The position numbers and the translations under genes are program-made. A stretch of 64,000 bases of DNA from Mycobacterium sp. GA-1285 (lineage in GTDB: Bacteria > Actinomycetota > Actinomycetes > Mycobacteriales > Mycobacteriaceae). The stretch lies in NCBI RefSeq assembly GCF_001499905.1, contig NZ_LQIS01000023.1:203623-267622 (forward strand), read 5' to 3'. Below, piece after piece: positions 1-8,185 of the stretch. Each line of letters starts with the position of its first letter. Position 1 is the stretch's first letter. Below the pieces are notes generated by a model that saw only the letters and a program-made list of their open reading frames with translations, did no database searches and was not told the origin of the DNA.

Positions 1-68
1 ACGACGCCCGAGCGGAGCGCGTTGAAGCTGGTGCTCACCGCCGCGTGATGCCGGGCCGGGATGGCAGC

Positions 69-494
69 ATGGCGGACATGACCGACAATCTTCCTTCCCC
101 AGGCTCGACACTGGTTTCTGACGTCATCGGTGACCCGGTGGCTCGAGTGCCGGCGAGCGCCACGATCGTCGAGGCCGCCGATGCCCTCGTCAGGCACGAA
201 GTCGGTGCGATCGTGGTCGGAGATGACGAGCGACCCTCGGCACTGGTGTCGGAGCGGGACGTCGTGCGAGCCGTGGCCGCCGGTCAGGATCTGTCGGGGC
301 CGGCACTGGAGGTGGCCAGCAAGAAGTTGGTGTGGTGCGACGCCGACGCCACGGTCAACGAGGTGGCGGTCCAGATGATGGACCGCTACATCCGCCACGT
401 CCTGGTGGAGCAGGACGGCGAGCTGGTGGGCATCGTCTCGGCACGCGACCTGCTCGGTGTTTACGGCGCCGGCGCGGACCTGGAATCCGATTAG
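69..494 (+). CDS. Two-CBS-domain protein
   Basis: The protein of about 141 residues holds two CBS repeats, roughly residues 15-65 and 80-130. The second carries the typical end pattern HVLVEQDGELVGIVSARDLL. CBS pairs bind adenosyl ligands and act as regulatory modules; the partner here is unknown. In-frame starts are GTG 45, ATG 48 and ATG 69. ATG 69 is chosen because the CBS fold begins shortly after it, but the earlier ones cannot be excluded. It lies 83 bases upstream of the GTPase pair on the same strand. Confidence 0.85.
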   Translation: MADMTDNLPSPGSTLVSDVIGDPVARVPASATIVEAADALVRHEVGAIVVGDDERPSALVSERDVVRAVAAGQDLSGPALEVASKKLVWCDADATVNEVAVQMMDRYIRHVLVEQDGELVGIVSARDLLGVYGAGADLESD

Positions 495-577
495 TCAACG
501 ATGCTGCTGTGACCTGACCGGCACCTTTCGCGGCGAACGAGACCGCCTCAGCGACGCGCGTAGGGCAGGCTGAAGCG

Positions 578-2245
578 ATGACGGAAGCCACCGACCTCGT
601 CGACGTGGTAACCGCTCTGGGTGAAGTACTGGGCCGGACGTCGTTCCCGCTGCCTGCGCCGTCGGCCTGGTCGGCCGAACGTGACGCGCGCGAGCTGACC
701 GGGCAGCTGGCCGACTACCTCGTTCCGCGGCTGCGGAGCATCGACGCCCCACTGCTGGCGGTGGTCGGCGGCTCGACTGGCGCGGGGAAGTCCACGCTGG
801 TCAATTCGCTGGTCGGCGCCGACGTCAGCCCGGCCGGAGTGCTGCGGCCCACGACCCGCGGCCCCGCAATCGTGTGCCACCCGTCAGACCTAAGGTGGTT
901 CACCGACGACCGGATTCTTCCGCAACTACCGCGATCGTCCGGGCCGGACGGTCTGCGCCTGGTGCCGCACGAAGGTATCGGGCCCGGTCTGGCCTTGCTC
1001 GACGCCCCCGACATCGACAGCGTCGTGAGTACCAACCGCGAGTTGGCGTCCACTCTCTTGGCCGCGGCCGACCTGTGGATCTTCCTGACAACCGCGGCCC
1101 GGTACGCCGATGCGGTGCCGTGGCAACTGCTTCATACCGCCCGCGACCGGGGTACCGCGATCGCCATCGTGCTGAATCGATGCCCGCCGGAGGCGGTAAG
1201 GGATGTGGCGGCGCACTTGTCCGACATGCTGGCAGCGAACGGATTGGGCGGCGCGCCGCTGTTCGTGATCGCCGAGCAGGGCCTGCGCGCCGGGCGGTTG
1301 CGGGACAAGGCGACAACACCCATTCGCTCGTGGCTGGACAGTCTCACCGCCGACGCTGAGCAACGGGTGGCCGTGGTGCGTTACACGCTCGACGGAGCGC
1401 TGCGCAGCCTGGCGCCCCGCACGTATGCACTGGCCGAAGCGGCCGACGATCAATTCGCGGTGCGCTCGCAACTGGAGTCGTGCGTGTCGTCGGCGTACGG
1501 CGACGCGCTCGCGCGCGTTGACGAGGCGGTTCGCGACGGGACGCTGCTGCGCGGCGAGGTGCTGGCCCGCTGGCAGGACGTGGTCGGTACGGGGGAGTTT
1601 CTGCGCAAGCTGGAATCGCGGGTCGGGCGGATTCGGGACCGCATGTTGGCGGCGGTCACGGGGCGGTCGACACCGGTGGAGGAACTCGGGGAGGCGTTGG
1701 AGACAGGCATCGCGACAGTCGTCCGGGCGGCAGCGGAAGAGGCCGCGGAGGTGACGTACGCGTGTTGGGCGCGGCACCAGGCCGGCGCCCCGCTGCTGAC
1801 CGACGAGCTGGCGCGGCCGGCTGCCGGCCTCGAGGATGCTGTCGAGCGGCTCGTCCGCGACTGGCAGGAATTCGTGCTGGAGCTTGTTCGCACCGAAGGC
1901 GCGTCGAAGCGCTCGGGGGCGCGGTTGGCTTCGTACGGCGTGAACGGCGCCGGGCTGGTCGTCATGCTCGCAGTCTTCAGCCAGACAGCCGGACTGACCG
2001 GCGCCGAAATCGCGGTCGCAGGGGGAACGACCGTCGCCAGTCAGAAAGTGCTGGAAGCGATCTTCGGCGAACAAGCGGTCCGCGGACTGGCCCGCCAGGC
2101 CCGCGAGGAACTCCTGGCTCGAGTCGACGGGCTGCTGCGCCAAGACGCCGCCCGCTACGGCGACGTGCTGAGTTCCGCCTCGGCGCTGGTGTCGGGCGAC
2201 GAACTGCGGGCGGCCGCAAATCGCGTCGCGGCGGTGCTGCAGTGA
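578..2245 (+). CDS. P-loop GTPase, dynamin-like/Era-like, first of a pair
   Basis: This 555-residue protein has a Walker A (G1) motif GGSTGAGKST at about residues 64-73. A G3-like DAPD follows near residue 145, and a G4-like NRCP (in place of NKxD) near 200. The C-terminal half is helical, with a hydrophobic stretch around 455-480 that could touch membrane. The stop overlaps the GTG start of the next gene (GTGA), so the two GTPases are translationally coupled. Such GTPase pairs are common in actinobacteria. The precise role is not known to me; membrane or stress function is inference from the architecture. Confidence 0.8.
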   Translation: MTEATDLVDVVTALGEVLGRTSFPLPAPSAWSAERDARELTGQLADYLVPRLRSIDAPLLAVVGGSTGAGKSTLVNSLVGADVSPAGVLRPTTRGPAIVCHPSDLRWFTDDRILPQLPRSSGPDGLRLVPHEGIGPGLALLDAPDIDSVVSTNRELASTLLAAADLWIFLTTAARYADAVPWQLLHTARDRGTAIAIVLNRCPPEAVRDVAAHLSDMLAANGLGGAPLFVIAEQGLRAGRLRDKATTPIRSWLDSLTADAEQRVAVVRYTLDGALRSLAPRTYALAEAADDQFAVRSQLESCVSSAYGDALARVDEAVRDGTLLRGEVLARWQDVVGTGEFLRKLESRVGRIRDRMLAAVTGRSTPVEELGEALETGIATVVRAAAEEAAEVTYACWARHQAGAPLLTDELARPAAGLEDAVERLVRDWQEFVLELVRTEGASKRSGARLASYGVNGAGLVVMLAVFSQTAGLTGAEIAVAGGTTVASQKVLEAIFGEQAVRGLARQAREELLARVDGLLRQDAARYGDVLSSASALVSGDELRAAANRVAAVLQ

Positions 2246-3819
2246 CGCTCGTCGACCGGCTGGCGGCGCTGTCGTCGGTAGTGACACTGGGGTCCGGTCG
2301 GCTCTCCGACGATGTCCTTTCCGAGCTGCGCGATCTGGACGAGCGGGCCGGCAGCCGACTGCGCCTGTCGGGCGAGCACACCGTCGTCGCGCTGGCCGGG
2401 GCGACGGGCAGCGGAAAGTCTTCTCTGTTCAATGCTGTTGCCGGCGCGCAGCTGGCCGCTGTCGGCGTTCGACGGCCGACCACCTCCGAGACTCAAGCGG
2501 TTGTCTTCGGCCGCGATGGTGCGACGGAACTCCTGGACTGGCTGGAGATCAAGACCCGGCAGTATGGCGATCCAGCAGCTGCACCGGAGCTTGCCGGGTT
2601 GGTGCTTCTCGATCTACCCGACCACGACTCCACCCAGTTCTCGCACCGGGCTGAAGTGGATCGGCTGGTCCGTCTCGTCGACGCCTTCATCTGGGTGTTG
2701 GACCCGCAGAAGTACGCCGACGCTGTCCTCCATGACGACTACTTGCGCCCGCTGGCCGCACACCGTGACGTGATGGTCGTAGCCCTCAATCAGTCGGATC
2801 GGCTGTCCGACACCGATTTGGCTGCGTGTATACGAGACCTCACCCGACTGCTCGGCGAAGACGGGCTGGGCGGCGTGCCTGTCCTCGCGACGTCGGCGGT
2901 AACACCGGATGGGGTGGCGCCGTTGCGCGAATTTCTTGCGTCGACCGTGGCCGACCATAAGGTGCGAACGGCAAGGGTGAGTGCAGATCTGGACTCGAAG
3001 GCTGCACGCCTCGCACCGCTGGTACCGCAGCGGAGATCCGTACCCAGACTGCGCGACGGCGAGCAGCGCCTGCAAGCCGCCCTCGCCGAGGCTGCAGGCG
3101 TTCCCGTCGTAGTCGGTGCCGTTGGCCGCGCTTACGAGCGACGCGGTCTGGCGGCGGTTGGCTGGCCGCCGCTGCGGTGGATACATCATCTGCGGCCGGA
3201 CCCGTTGCGTCGCTTGGGCATAGGGCAGTCAAGCGCCGGAGATGAAATACTCCGCCGGACCTCGTTGCCTTCGGCATCTGCGGTCTCGCGCGCGGGCGTG
3301 GACAGCGCTGTCCGCTCACTCGCCGACACCGCGTCGGGCGGGTTACCGGCACCCTGGCCGCGGTTACTTCTCGAAGCGGCCAAGTCACACGTGGGTGCCG
3401 TGCCTGATGCCTTGGACCGAGCGGTCGGTGGCGCGGACCTCGGCTCGAATCGGCCGCCGCGATGGTGGCGTGCGGCGGGGGCGGTCCAGTGGGTGCTCCT
3501 GGTGGCTGCACTTGCAGGCGCCGTGTGGCTCGGGGTGCTCGCCGTCCTCGCATACCTGCAGATCGATCTCGATGCGCCCCTCCTCGGCCCGTTCTCCTGG
3601 CCGACAGTGCTGCTGGTCGGAGGACTCGCGGCGGGCTTGGCGCTGCGTATTCTGATCAGACCGTTCGTCGCGTTCGGCGCGTCCCGGCGCAGGCGACGTG
3701 CGAGAGCCGAACTGGGCCGGCGGGTCGAGGCGGTCGGCGAGGAGTTCGTCCTTTCGCCGCTACGGGCGGAGCTGTCGGTATACGACGAGCTGGCCGCCGC
3801 GGTCCATCGGCTGCGGTGA
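2242..3819 (+). CDS. P-loop GTPase with C-terminal membrane segments, second of a pair
   Basis: The protein has 525 residues from GTG 2242, which overlaps the previous stop. The frame is open further upstream but there it runs through the preceding gene. G1 is GATGSGKSS near residue 55. A G3-like DLPDHD follows near 120, and a G4-like NQSD near 175. Two strongly hydrophobic segments near residues 415-440 and 455-475 are probably a membrane hairpin, followed by an Arg-rich patch. It probably forms a heteromeric membrane GTPase with its partner, by analogy with paired bacterial dynamin-like proteins. Confidence 0.8.
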   Translation: MTLVDRLAALSSVVTLGSGRLSDDVLSELRDLDERAGSRLRLSGEHTVVALAGATGSGKSSLFNAVAGAQLAAVGVRRPTTSETQAVVFGRDGATELLDWLEIKTRQYGDPAAAPELAGLVLLDLPDHDSTQFSHRAEVDRLVRLVDAFIWVLDPQKYADAVLHDDYLRPLAAHRDVMVVALNQSDRLSDTDLAACIRDLTRLLGEDGLGGVPVLATSAVTPDGVAPLREFLASTVADHKVRTARVSADLDSKAARLAPLVPQRRSVPRLRDGEQRLQAALAEAAGVPVVVGAVGRAYERRGLAAVGWPPLRWIHHLRPDPLRRLGIGQSSAGDEILRRTSLPSASAVSRAGVDSAVRSLADTASGGLPAPWPRLLLEAAKSHVGAVPDALDRAVGGADLGSNRPPRWWRAAGAVQWVLLVAALAGAVWLGVLAVLAYLQIDLDAPLLGPFSWPTVLLVGGLAAGLALRILIRPFVAFGASRRRRRARAELGRRVEAVGEEFVLSPLRAELSVYDELAAAVHRLR

Positions 3820-3839
3820 CGATGGCGTGATGTCGGCGA

Positions 3840-3928
3840 TCACGCCGTGGGTCGCCAAAAGCCCTGAAAACCTTGGTTCAGATTGGTCGTTCGGATCGGC
3901 GAAAGCTGCACCGGGTCGCCCGCCTCGA
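3840..3928 (-). pseudogene. Detached C-terminal 26 codons of the host NlpC/P60 peptidase
   Basis: Read on the minus strand, this piece encodes EAGDPVQLSPIR, then TTNLNQGFQGFWRPTA, then TGA. That is a typical end for mycobacterial NlpC/P60 proteins. It has no start of its own. It joins in frame to the peptidase that breaks off at 48633 when the two GCCTCGA cores are superimposed. It is therefore the displaced tail of that gene, cut off by insertion of the island. Confidence 0.88.
3922..3928. other. attL core of the integrated island (GCCTCGA)
   Basis: The 7-base string GCCTCGA occurs here and at 48633-48639. To its left is host peptidase sequence; to its right is island sequence. Bases just outside the core differ between the two sites, so the common core is no longer than 7 bases. 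Short cores are usual for large serine integrases. Confidence 0.8.
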
Positions 3929-4005
3929 CTGGGTGTCAATAACGGTTCCGCACTCTTCGAACCTTGGCGGACGACAGGGTGCGCGCTACCCGCTCACGTT
4001 GATCG

Positions 4006-4011
4006 TAGGCT
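4006..4011 (+). promoter_or_regulatory. -10 hexamer TAGGCT of a leaderless promoter
   Basis: TAGGCT fits the mycobacterial TANNNT -10 pattern and ends exactly six bases before GTG 4018. That places the transcription start on the start codon. Confidence 0.5.
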
Positions 4012-4017
4012 CGGAGG

Positions 4018-4158
4018 GTGCGCGATGTTGAGGCGGTCGACAACGAGATCCGGCTGGTTGCCCTCGTCCGGCGCTCCATCGTTGAGCAGGGCGGTCCATT
4101 GACTTCCACCGTCATCGACCAGCTCCTCGACGAGCGCAATCGGATAGTGAGTACTTGA
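4018..4158 (+). CDS. Small leaderless ORF at the left end of the island, 46 aa
   Basis: From GTG the product begins VRDVEAVDNEIRLVALVRR and ends with the acidic/basic stretch IDQLLDERNRIVST. It is predicted to be mostly helical and has no signal peptide. It is the first island gene inside attL and points inward. Support is the tidy -10 at the leaderless distance and the protein-like amphipathic composition. Function is unknown; as a border gene it could be a small regulator or directionality factor, which is only a guess. Confidence 0.55.
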   Translation: MRDVEAVDNEIRLVALVRRSIVEQGGPLTSTVIDQLLDERNRIVST

Positions 4159-4175
4159 GCATCTGCTGCCGTCTG

Positions 4176-5414
4176 TCAATGGCTTAAGGCCGTCATAGGC
4201 GACAGCACGCTGGACAGGTTCCTCCACTCGGCCCAGTGCCGGGCGAGCCACACACGCTGGCGTGCTGTCGTGGCGACGTGGAGCTTCTTGCCATGCATCT
4301 CGTAGTACAGCGTGTAGGGCTTGAGCGAGTCCGCCACATCAACAGTGCCGTCGCTCGTGACGGCGAGGAGGCCCTGGTCGAAGAGGCGGTGCAGGTCGCG
4401 GCGCAACAGCAACCCGCCTTCGACGTCGTGACGCCCGATCTCGGCGTAGCTGTACAAATGGCAGGCTTCCAGCGCCTCAGCGGGAGTCGGTCCGGAGAAG
4501 GCGCAGACTGCCCCGTACTTGCGCACCAGCTCCGCTCGGAAGGCGGGCTGGCCAATGCGCACGCTCACCTGACGGACGGTGTGCCCGCCGCTGATGGTTT
4601 GAGCGTGAGCGATGGTTACTGGAGTGAGGGCGCTGGGTCCAGCGCCCGCCTCAACAGCTGCTGCGAATAGGCTCCAGTCGATGCGTCGGATGCTGTTTTG
4701 CGAGTAGCCAGTTAACTCTCTCAGTGTCGAGCCGTCCAAGACACCGGCCAGGTCAACCCAGCCCTGCTGGTGATCGGTCCGGTATCGCGTTACCTCGACC
4801 TCCTCAACGACGGGCACCTCGAACTCGGCGCGGCAGTCATCGCAGCGAAATCGCGGTGATTTGGTCTTGCGCGCCGCGATGTTCGTCGTCGAGCAGTTCG
4901 GGCATCGGCTAATCATCTTGGTGCCTGGCCATTCGTGGATGCTGGCTATTGCTGAAGCGCCGATGAGGCTCACCTCGTCCCAGAAGACCAAGCGGTCGCC
5001 GACAGCTACCTGTTTCGAGTTGGCGACGTTGCTGTCGTAGCTGTAGTGGCTGGACGGGTCGTCGTCGTACTTCGTGTAGCCGCCCAAGCGTCGGTAATCC
5101 GACTTGGTGGTCACCAGCCAGGCGCGGGTGTCGTCGACCCTAGCGGGCGAGAAGCTAAAACCAAGTGCTCGCAGGGTCTTTACGACTGTCTGCTGACCGC
5201 CAGAGAAGTCGCTCGCCGTAAGGAACTGCCCGGTGGCGTAGCCGTGCGCGACGCCTACGATCGCCTTCGAGTCGTACTGTCGTCCGTGCTCGGCGACGCG
5301 ATACAGCCTCGCGGCTGCGAACCCGTAGCGGGCTAGGAACTGATCGGCACCTAGCTCGTCGTACTCGTCCATCGCTCGGAGGACGGCTTCGCGAGTGATG
5401 TCGGAAAGTGCCAC
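4176..5414 (-). CDS. ScoMcrA-like type IV (modification-dependent) HNH restriction endonuclease
   Basis: The 412-residue protein starts with a head domain (about 1-85: a helix pair, YDSKAIVGVAHGYATG, then FSGG and TLRALGF) of the kind seen in ScoMcrA-like proteins. A middle PUA/EVE-like module (about 95-165, GDRLVFWDEVSLIGASAIAS) follows, then a zinc ribbon CPNC...CDDC (about 172-198). A C-terminal HNH-type nuclease (about 305-360) contains EACHLYSY, LLLRRDLHRLFD. This order matches enzymes that cut methylated or phosphorothioated DNA. Which modification it reads cannot be told from sequence. It would guard the island against modified foreign DNA. Confidence 0.8.
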   Translation of the reverse strand: MALSDITREAVLRAMDEYDELGADQFLARYGFAAARLYRVAEHGRQYDSKAIVGVAHGYATGQFLTASDFSGGQQTVVKTLRALGFSFSPARVDDTRAWLVTTKSDYRRLGGYTKYDDDPSSHYSYDSNVANSKQVAVGDRLVFWDEVSLIGASAIASIHEWPGTKMISRCPNCSTTNIAARKTKSPRFRCDDCRAEFEVPVVEEVEVTRYRTDHQQGWVDLAGVLDGSTLRELTGYSQNSIRRIDWSLFAAAVEAGAGPSALTPVTIAHAQTISGGHTVRQVSVRIGQPAFRAELVRKYGAVCAFSGPTPAEALEACHLYSYAEIGRHDVEGGLLLRRDLHRLFDQGLLAVTSDGTVDVADSLKPYTLYYEMHGKKLHVATTARQRVWLARHWAEWRNLSSVLSPMTALSH

Positions 5415-5596
5415 GACGGGAATGTAGCGAACCCTGACGACATCGAAGGTCAGATGCGAAGGTGCTTCCTATACGAGTCCTCGAACTTCGCTGGCGACGG
5501 TCGTAACATGAAATTGTCGGGGGGCGATTAATACGGGGACTGTTTGAATTTGCTGCAAGGCCGCCAAGCGTGCTCGCGGCAAAGGGGGGACTGCTT

Positions 5597-5902
5597 ATGA
5601 AGAACTTGTCCATCATGGCGCTCGCCGGTGCATCTCTTTCTCTGTGGCTCGCTCCGGTAGCGCAGGGGAACTGCTGCGAAGGCGAGTTCGACTGGGCAGA
5701 CCCATACGTCGATGCGCTGAGAAACCACGACCTGGGTTACTTGGTCAATAGTCGCGGCATCCCTGTGGCGCTGGCCGCCGAAGCCGTATGCAAGGGATCG
5801 TCGGCCTATGGCATCGCCGATGAGTACGACTTCGGCCTCGCAACCGCTGAACAGATCGCTCGCGCTGTCTACCTCGACGTCTGCCCGGAGATGGCCCAGT
5901 GA
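5597..5902 (+). CDS. Small secreted protein, DUF732-like
   Basis: The product is 101 residues from ATG 5597, preceded by a strong purine-rich AAAGGGGGG. A signal peptide (about 1-25, ending VAQG) precedes a mature part with Cys near the middle (AEAVCKGS) and near the end (LDVCPE). This is the two-Cys layout of DUF732 proteins. Its stop overlaps the GTG of the next secreted gene, so it heads a three-gene unit. Function unknown; exported to the envelope or medium. Confidence 0.7.
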   Translation: MKNLSIMALAGASLSLWLAPVAQGNCCEGEFDWADPYVDALRNHDLGYLVNSRGIPVALAAEAVCKGSSAYGIADEYDFGLATAEQIARAVYLDVCPEMAQ

Positions 5903-6258
5903 ATCAGACGTTGGTCAATCGAACCGTCGCTACCGCGATGATGTTTGTAGCAGTAGGCGGCGGATTGATCTCCACAAGTGCGCCAGCGGTGGCATGTGCA
6001 TGGACACCAACGGTCGAGTCGAACTACTACGCCACCTCCCTCGACTATCCCGATCATGTTCAGATCATGTGCGAGCTGACGGTGGAGAACATCAGTTGGG
6101 ACGGCGTCTCGCATTGGTCCCACGCGGAGAATAGGTGGATGCCGCTTGGACACGGGACCGCCCGGCACTACCGTCCGGCTGGGCTGGGCGGTGGCGTTGA
6201 CTCGTACCCGGTGGAGATCTATTGGAAGGACGGTCAGTGGGTTGTCAATCCGGTGTAA
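5899..6258 (+). CDS. Small secreted protein of unknown family, 119 aa
   Basis: GTG 5899 overlaps the preceding stop (GTGA). An N-terminal signal peptide of about 33 residues ends APAVA. The mature part is rich in Trp, Tyr and His and has one Cys in the first third of the mature chain. I do not recognise the family. Co-transcribed with the flanking secreted genes. Confidence 0.65.
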   Translation: MNQTLVNRTVATAMMFVAVGGGLISTSAPAVACAWTPTVESNYYATSLDYPDHVQIMCELTVENISWDGVSHWSHAENRWMPLGHGTARHYRPAGLGGGVDSYPVEIYWKDGQWVVNPV

Positions 6259-6293
6259 CCACCTTTGCCACGGCGAAGGGTTGGGCCACGCTC

Positions 6294-6557
6294 ATGAAGG
6301 CGGTAGTTGTTGTAGCCGGGACGATATCGGCTGTGGTAATTGGCCTGGGTCTACCTGCCTCGGCTCACGCTGACATCACTCCCAACCATGACAGCATGAT
6401 CACCACAAACGCCTGCGAGGACATCCTGCTGGGCTGGTCGGATGGCCAAATCCTCGACAATCTCTCGAATCGATATGGCGTTTCCAGTCAAGAGGCGTTG
6501 CAGGTCATCACTGAAATGCGCCTCCCCGGGAACTGTGAGTATGACGAAAACTTCTGA
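6294..6557 (+). CDS. Small secreted protein, DUF732-like
   Basis: The product is 87 residues from ATG 6294. A signal peptide of about 27 residues ends ASAHA. The mature part has NACEDILLGWSDGQILDNLS and a final Cys in PGNCEYDENF, the DUF732 two-Cys helical layout with the last helix shortened. The frame is open further upstream, but only this ATG gives a proper signal peptide. Third gene of the 5.6-6.6 kb secreted unit. Confidence 0.65.
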   Translation: MKAVVVVAGTISAVVIGLGLPASAHADITPNHDSMITTNACEDILLGWSDGQILDNLSNRYGVSSQEALQVITEMRLPGNCEYDENF

Positions 6558-6591
6558 TGTCTAACTCTTGTCCGCCGATTCTGCCCTGTTG

Positions 6592-6830
6592 ATGCCGTCG
6601 CCGTGGGCGGTTCCCCCTGCCCATGCTGATGCCTACTGCGAACTTGGCAACTGCTCATTCGACAGGTGGTGGACCATGCGGGCACCTACCGCGACGCTTC
6701 CTGCGCAATAGTTGCTGACCTTACGCTGACCAGTGACGACACCAACTGCATCAGTTCCGTGACTGAGTACGTCGTAAGTGGCGGTTACGACCCCTACATG
6801 GTCAGGGACATCGCCCCGCACAACTGCTGA
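6592..6830 (+). pseudogene. Decayed secreted-protein gene
   Basis: One frame reads PAHADAYCELGNCSFDRWW after a truncated leader. A second frame continues as DHAGTYRDASCAIVADLTL to VRDIAPHNC and a stop. A single frameshift near 6655-6665 would join them into a small Cys-paired exported protein resembling its neighbours. The signal peptide is incomplete. Confidence 0.45.
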
Positions 6831-7021
6831 GTGTGCATTAGTTCTAGACGTCGCCGCCTCAAATTACAGCAATGCGGCCCGCAGCGGCGGACCGTAGATA
6901 GCAATATCGTCAGGTGCGCAGGTCCGCAGTGCCAGATTGTGTAGCCGCTGCCGTGACCCCGGCATTGGAAGCAGATCAACCAGGACCGGCCCGTCTTCGC
7001 TTCTGAGCCGCTCTCGCGTTG

Positions 7022-7027
7022 TACTTT
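7022..7027 (+). promoter_or_regulatory. -10 hexamer TACTTT of the TIR gene
   Basis: TACTTT (TANNNT) ends six bases before GTG 7034, the spacing seen at other leaderless starts in this window. It favours GTG 7034 over the upstream in-frame TTG 7019. Confidence 0.5.
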
Positions 7028-7033
7028 CTCCCC

Positions 7034-7945
7034 GTGGCGGGAGACAAGTTCAAGGTGTTCATCTCGTGGTCGGGGGAGTTAGCAAAGGGGGTTGCTCGCA
7101 TATGGCAGGAGTTGATCAAAGAAACCTTCGATGCCGTAGAGCCGTTCATGAGCGAGGAGAACATCGGGGCTGGCGAGCGAAACCTGGCCAAAATAGCAGA
7201 GGAGTTGGACGGCACGTCGTTCGGCATCATCGTCGTCACTCAGCAAAATCAGACTTCACAGTGGCTTAACTACGAGGCCGGAGCGCTTTCTAAGAACCTT
7301 GGAAACGCAGCGGTTCGAGTTGCGCCGTGTCTAGTGGACTTCGAGCGCAAGAGTGAGGTCACGGGACCACTCGCGCAATTCCAGGCGAGCCTGCTCAACA
7401 GGGACGGCGTCGAGTACATCTTGACCGAGGTCGCGAAGGTTGTAGGCGTGGACGTTGACTCGGTGAAGCGGCGCTTTGGCCGTTCTTGGAATGAATACGA
7501 GCAACGCTTCAACGAAGCCAGGGTCGCCGTGAAGGCAGAAACCCCGACGCCGCCAAGAAACAGGGACGATGTCCTCGACGAGATACTCACCTTGGTGCGC
7601 GACATCGCACGAGACCAGGGGGCGGCCGCCAGCCAGTCCGATACGCAGAATCTCGTGAACTGGCTGTGGATGCAGCGCGAAGCGCCTAGGGCAGGAGACC
7701 GAGCTTTCGACGTATTCTTCGCCCCGCGATCGGCTGAACGCTTGGGTCAACACCCGCGATGGGAACGTCCGTTGGATTTAGCGCCAGGCGATGAAGTATC
7801 CCATTCGTCCTTTGGGGACGGTCGAGTAATCGAAGTTGATGGGCAGGGCCATGACGCCGTTGCGGTCATCAAGTTCGGCAGCCACATTCAGGAACCCGTT
7901 CGGGTTAGAGCGGACGACAACCGGCTGACCAAAATCGAGGGCTGA
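7034..7945 (+). CDS. TIR-domain protein with C-terminal UvrD/PcrA-type Tudor domain
   Basis: The 303-residue product begins VAGDKFKVFISWSG, the first strand of a TIR domain that covers about residues 1-140. The region SQWLNYEAGALSK carries the likely catalytic glutamate. A linker rich in charged residues (about 140-225) follows. The last 55 residues read GDEVSHSSFGDGRVIEV and continue with a VIKF strand. That is the pattern of the small Tudor-like domain at the C-terminus of UvrD/PcrA helicases, which contacts RNA polymerase. Bacterial TIR domains commonly cleave NAD+ in abortive anti-phage defence. The Tudor tail may tether it to transcription; this is inference. Confidence 0.75.
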   Translation: MAGDKFKVFISWSGELAKGVARIWQELIKETFDAVEPFMSEENIGAGERNLAKIAEELDGTSFGIIVVTQQNQTSQWLNYEAGALSKNLGNAAVRVAPCLVDFERKSEVTGPLAQFQASLLNRDGVEYILTEVAKVVGVDVDSVKRRFGRSWNEYEQRFNEARVAVKAETPTPPRNRDDVLDEILTLVRDIARDQGAAASQSDTQNLVNWLWMQREAPRAGDRAFDVFFAPRSAERLGQHPRWERPLDLAPGDEVSHSSFGDGRVIEVDGQGHDAVAVIKFGSHIQEPVRVRADDNRLTKIEG

Positions 7946-8185
7946 AGACGGACGAGGCTTTCCTGCCGCCCGTGCGAGGGTCGCTCACCTGAGGAAAGAG
8001 GCGGCGGTGTCGTAGTTCCCTCCCTCCTAAACGAAGGTACCCGCAGGTTGACTCGCTTCCACGACGGAATCAATGGGACTGCTGAAAGGCGAGTTGGGTT
8101 AGTGGTGTGAGGAGTCCGTGCCGAACGGTCACGAGCGACGCGGCCCACGCTCATGTCGGACATGCCCCCGGCTGAATGCAGCCCG

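Noticed and set aside
926..2287. Minus-strand open frame of 453 codons opposite the first GTPase
   Set aside because: Low-complexity antisense frame caused by high GC; the plus-strand GTPase motifs are clear.
3820..4017. tRNA gene as insertion site
   Set aside because: No cloverleaf or CCA end is visible; the insertion site is inside the peptidase gene.
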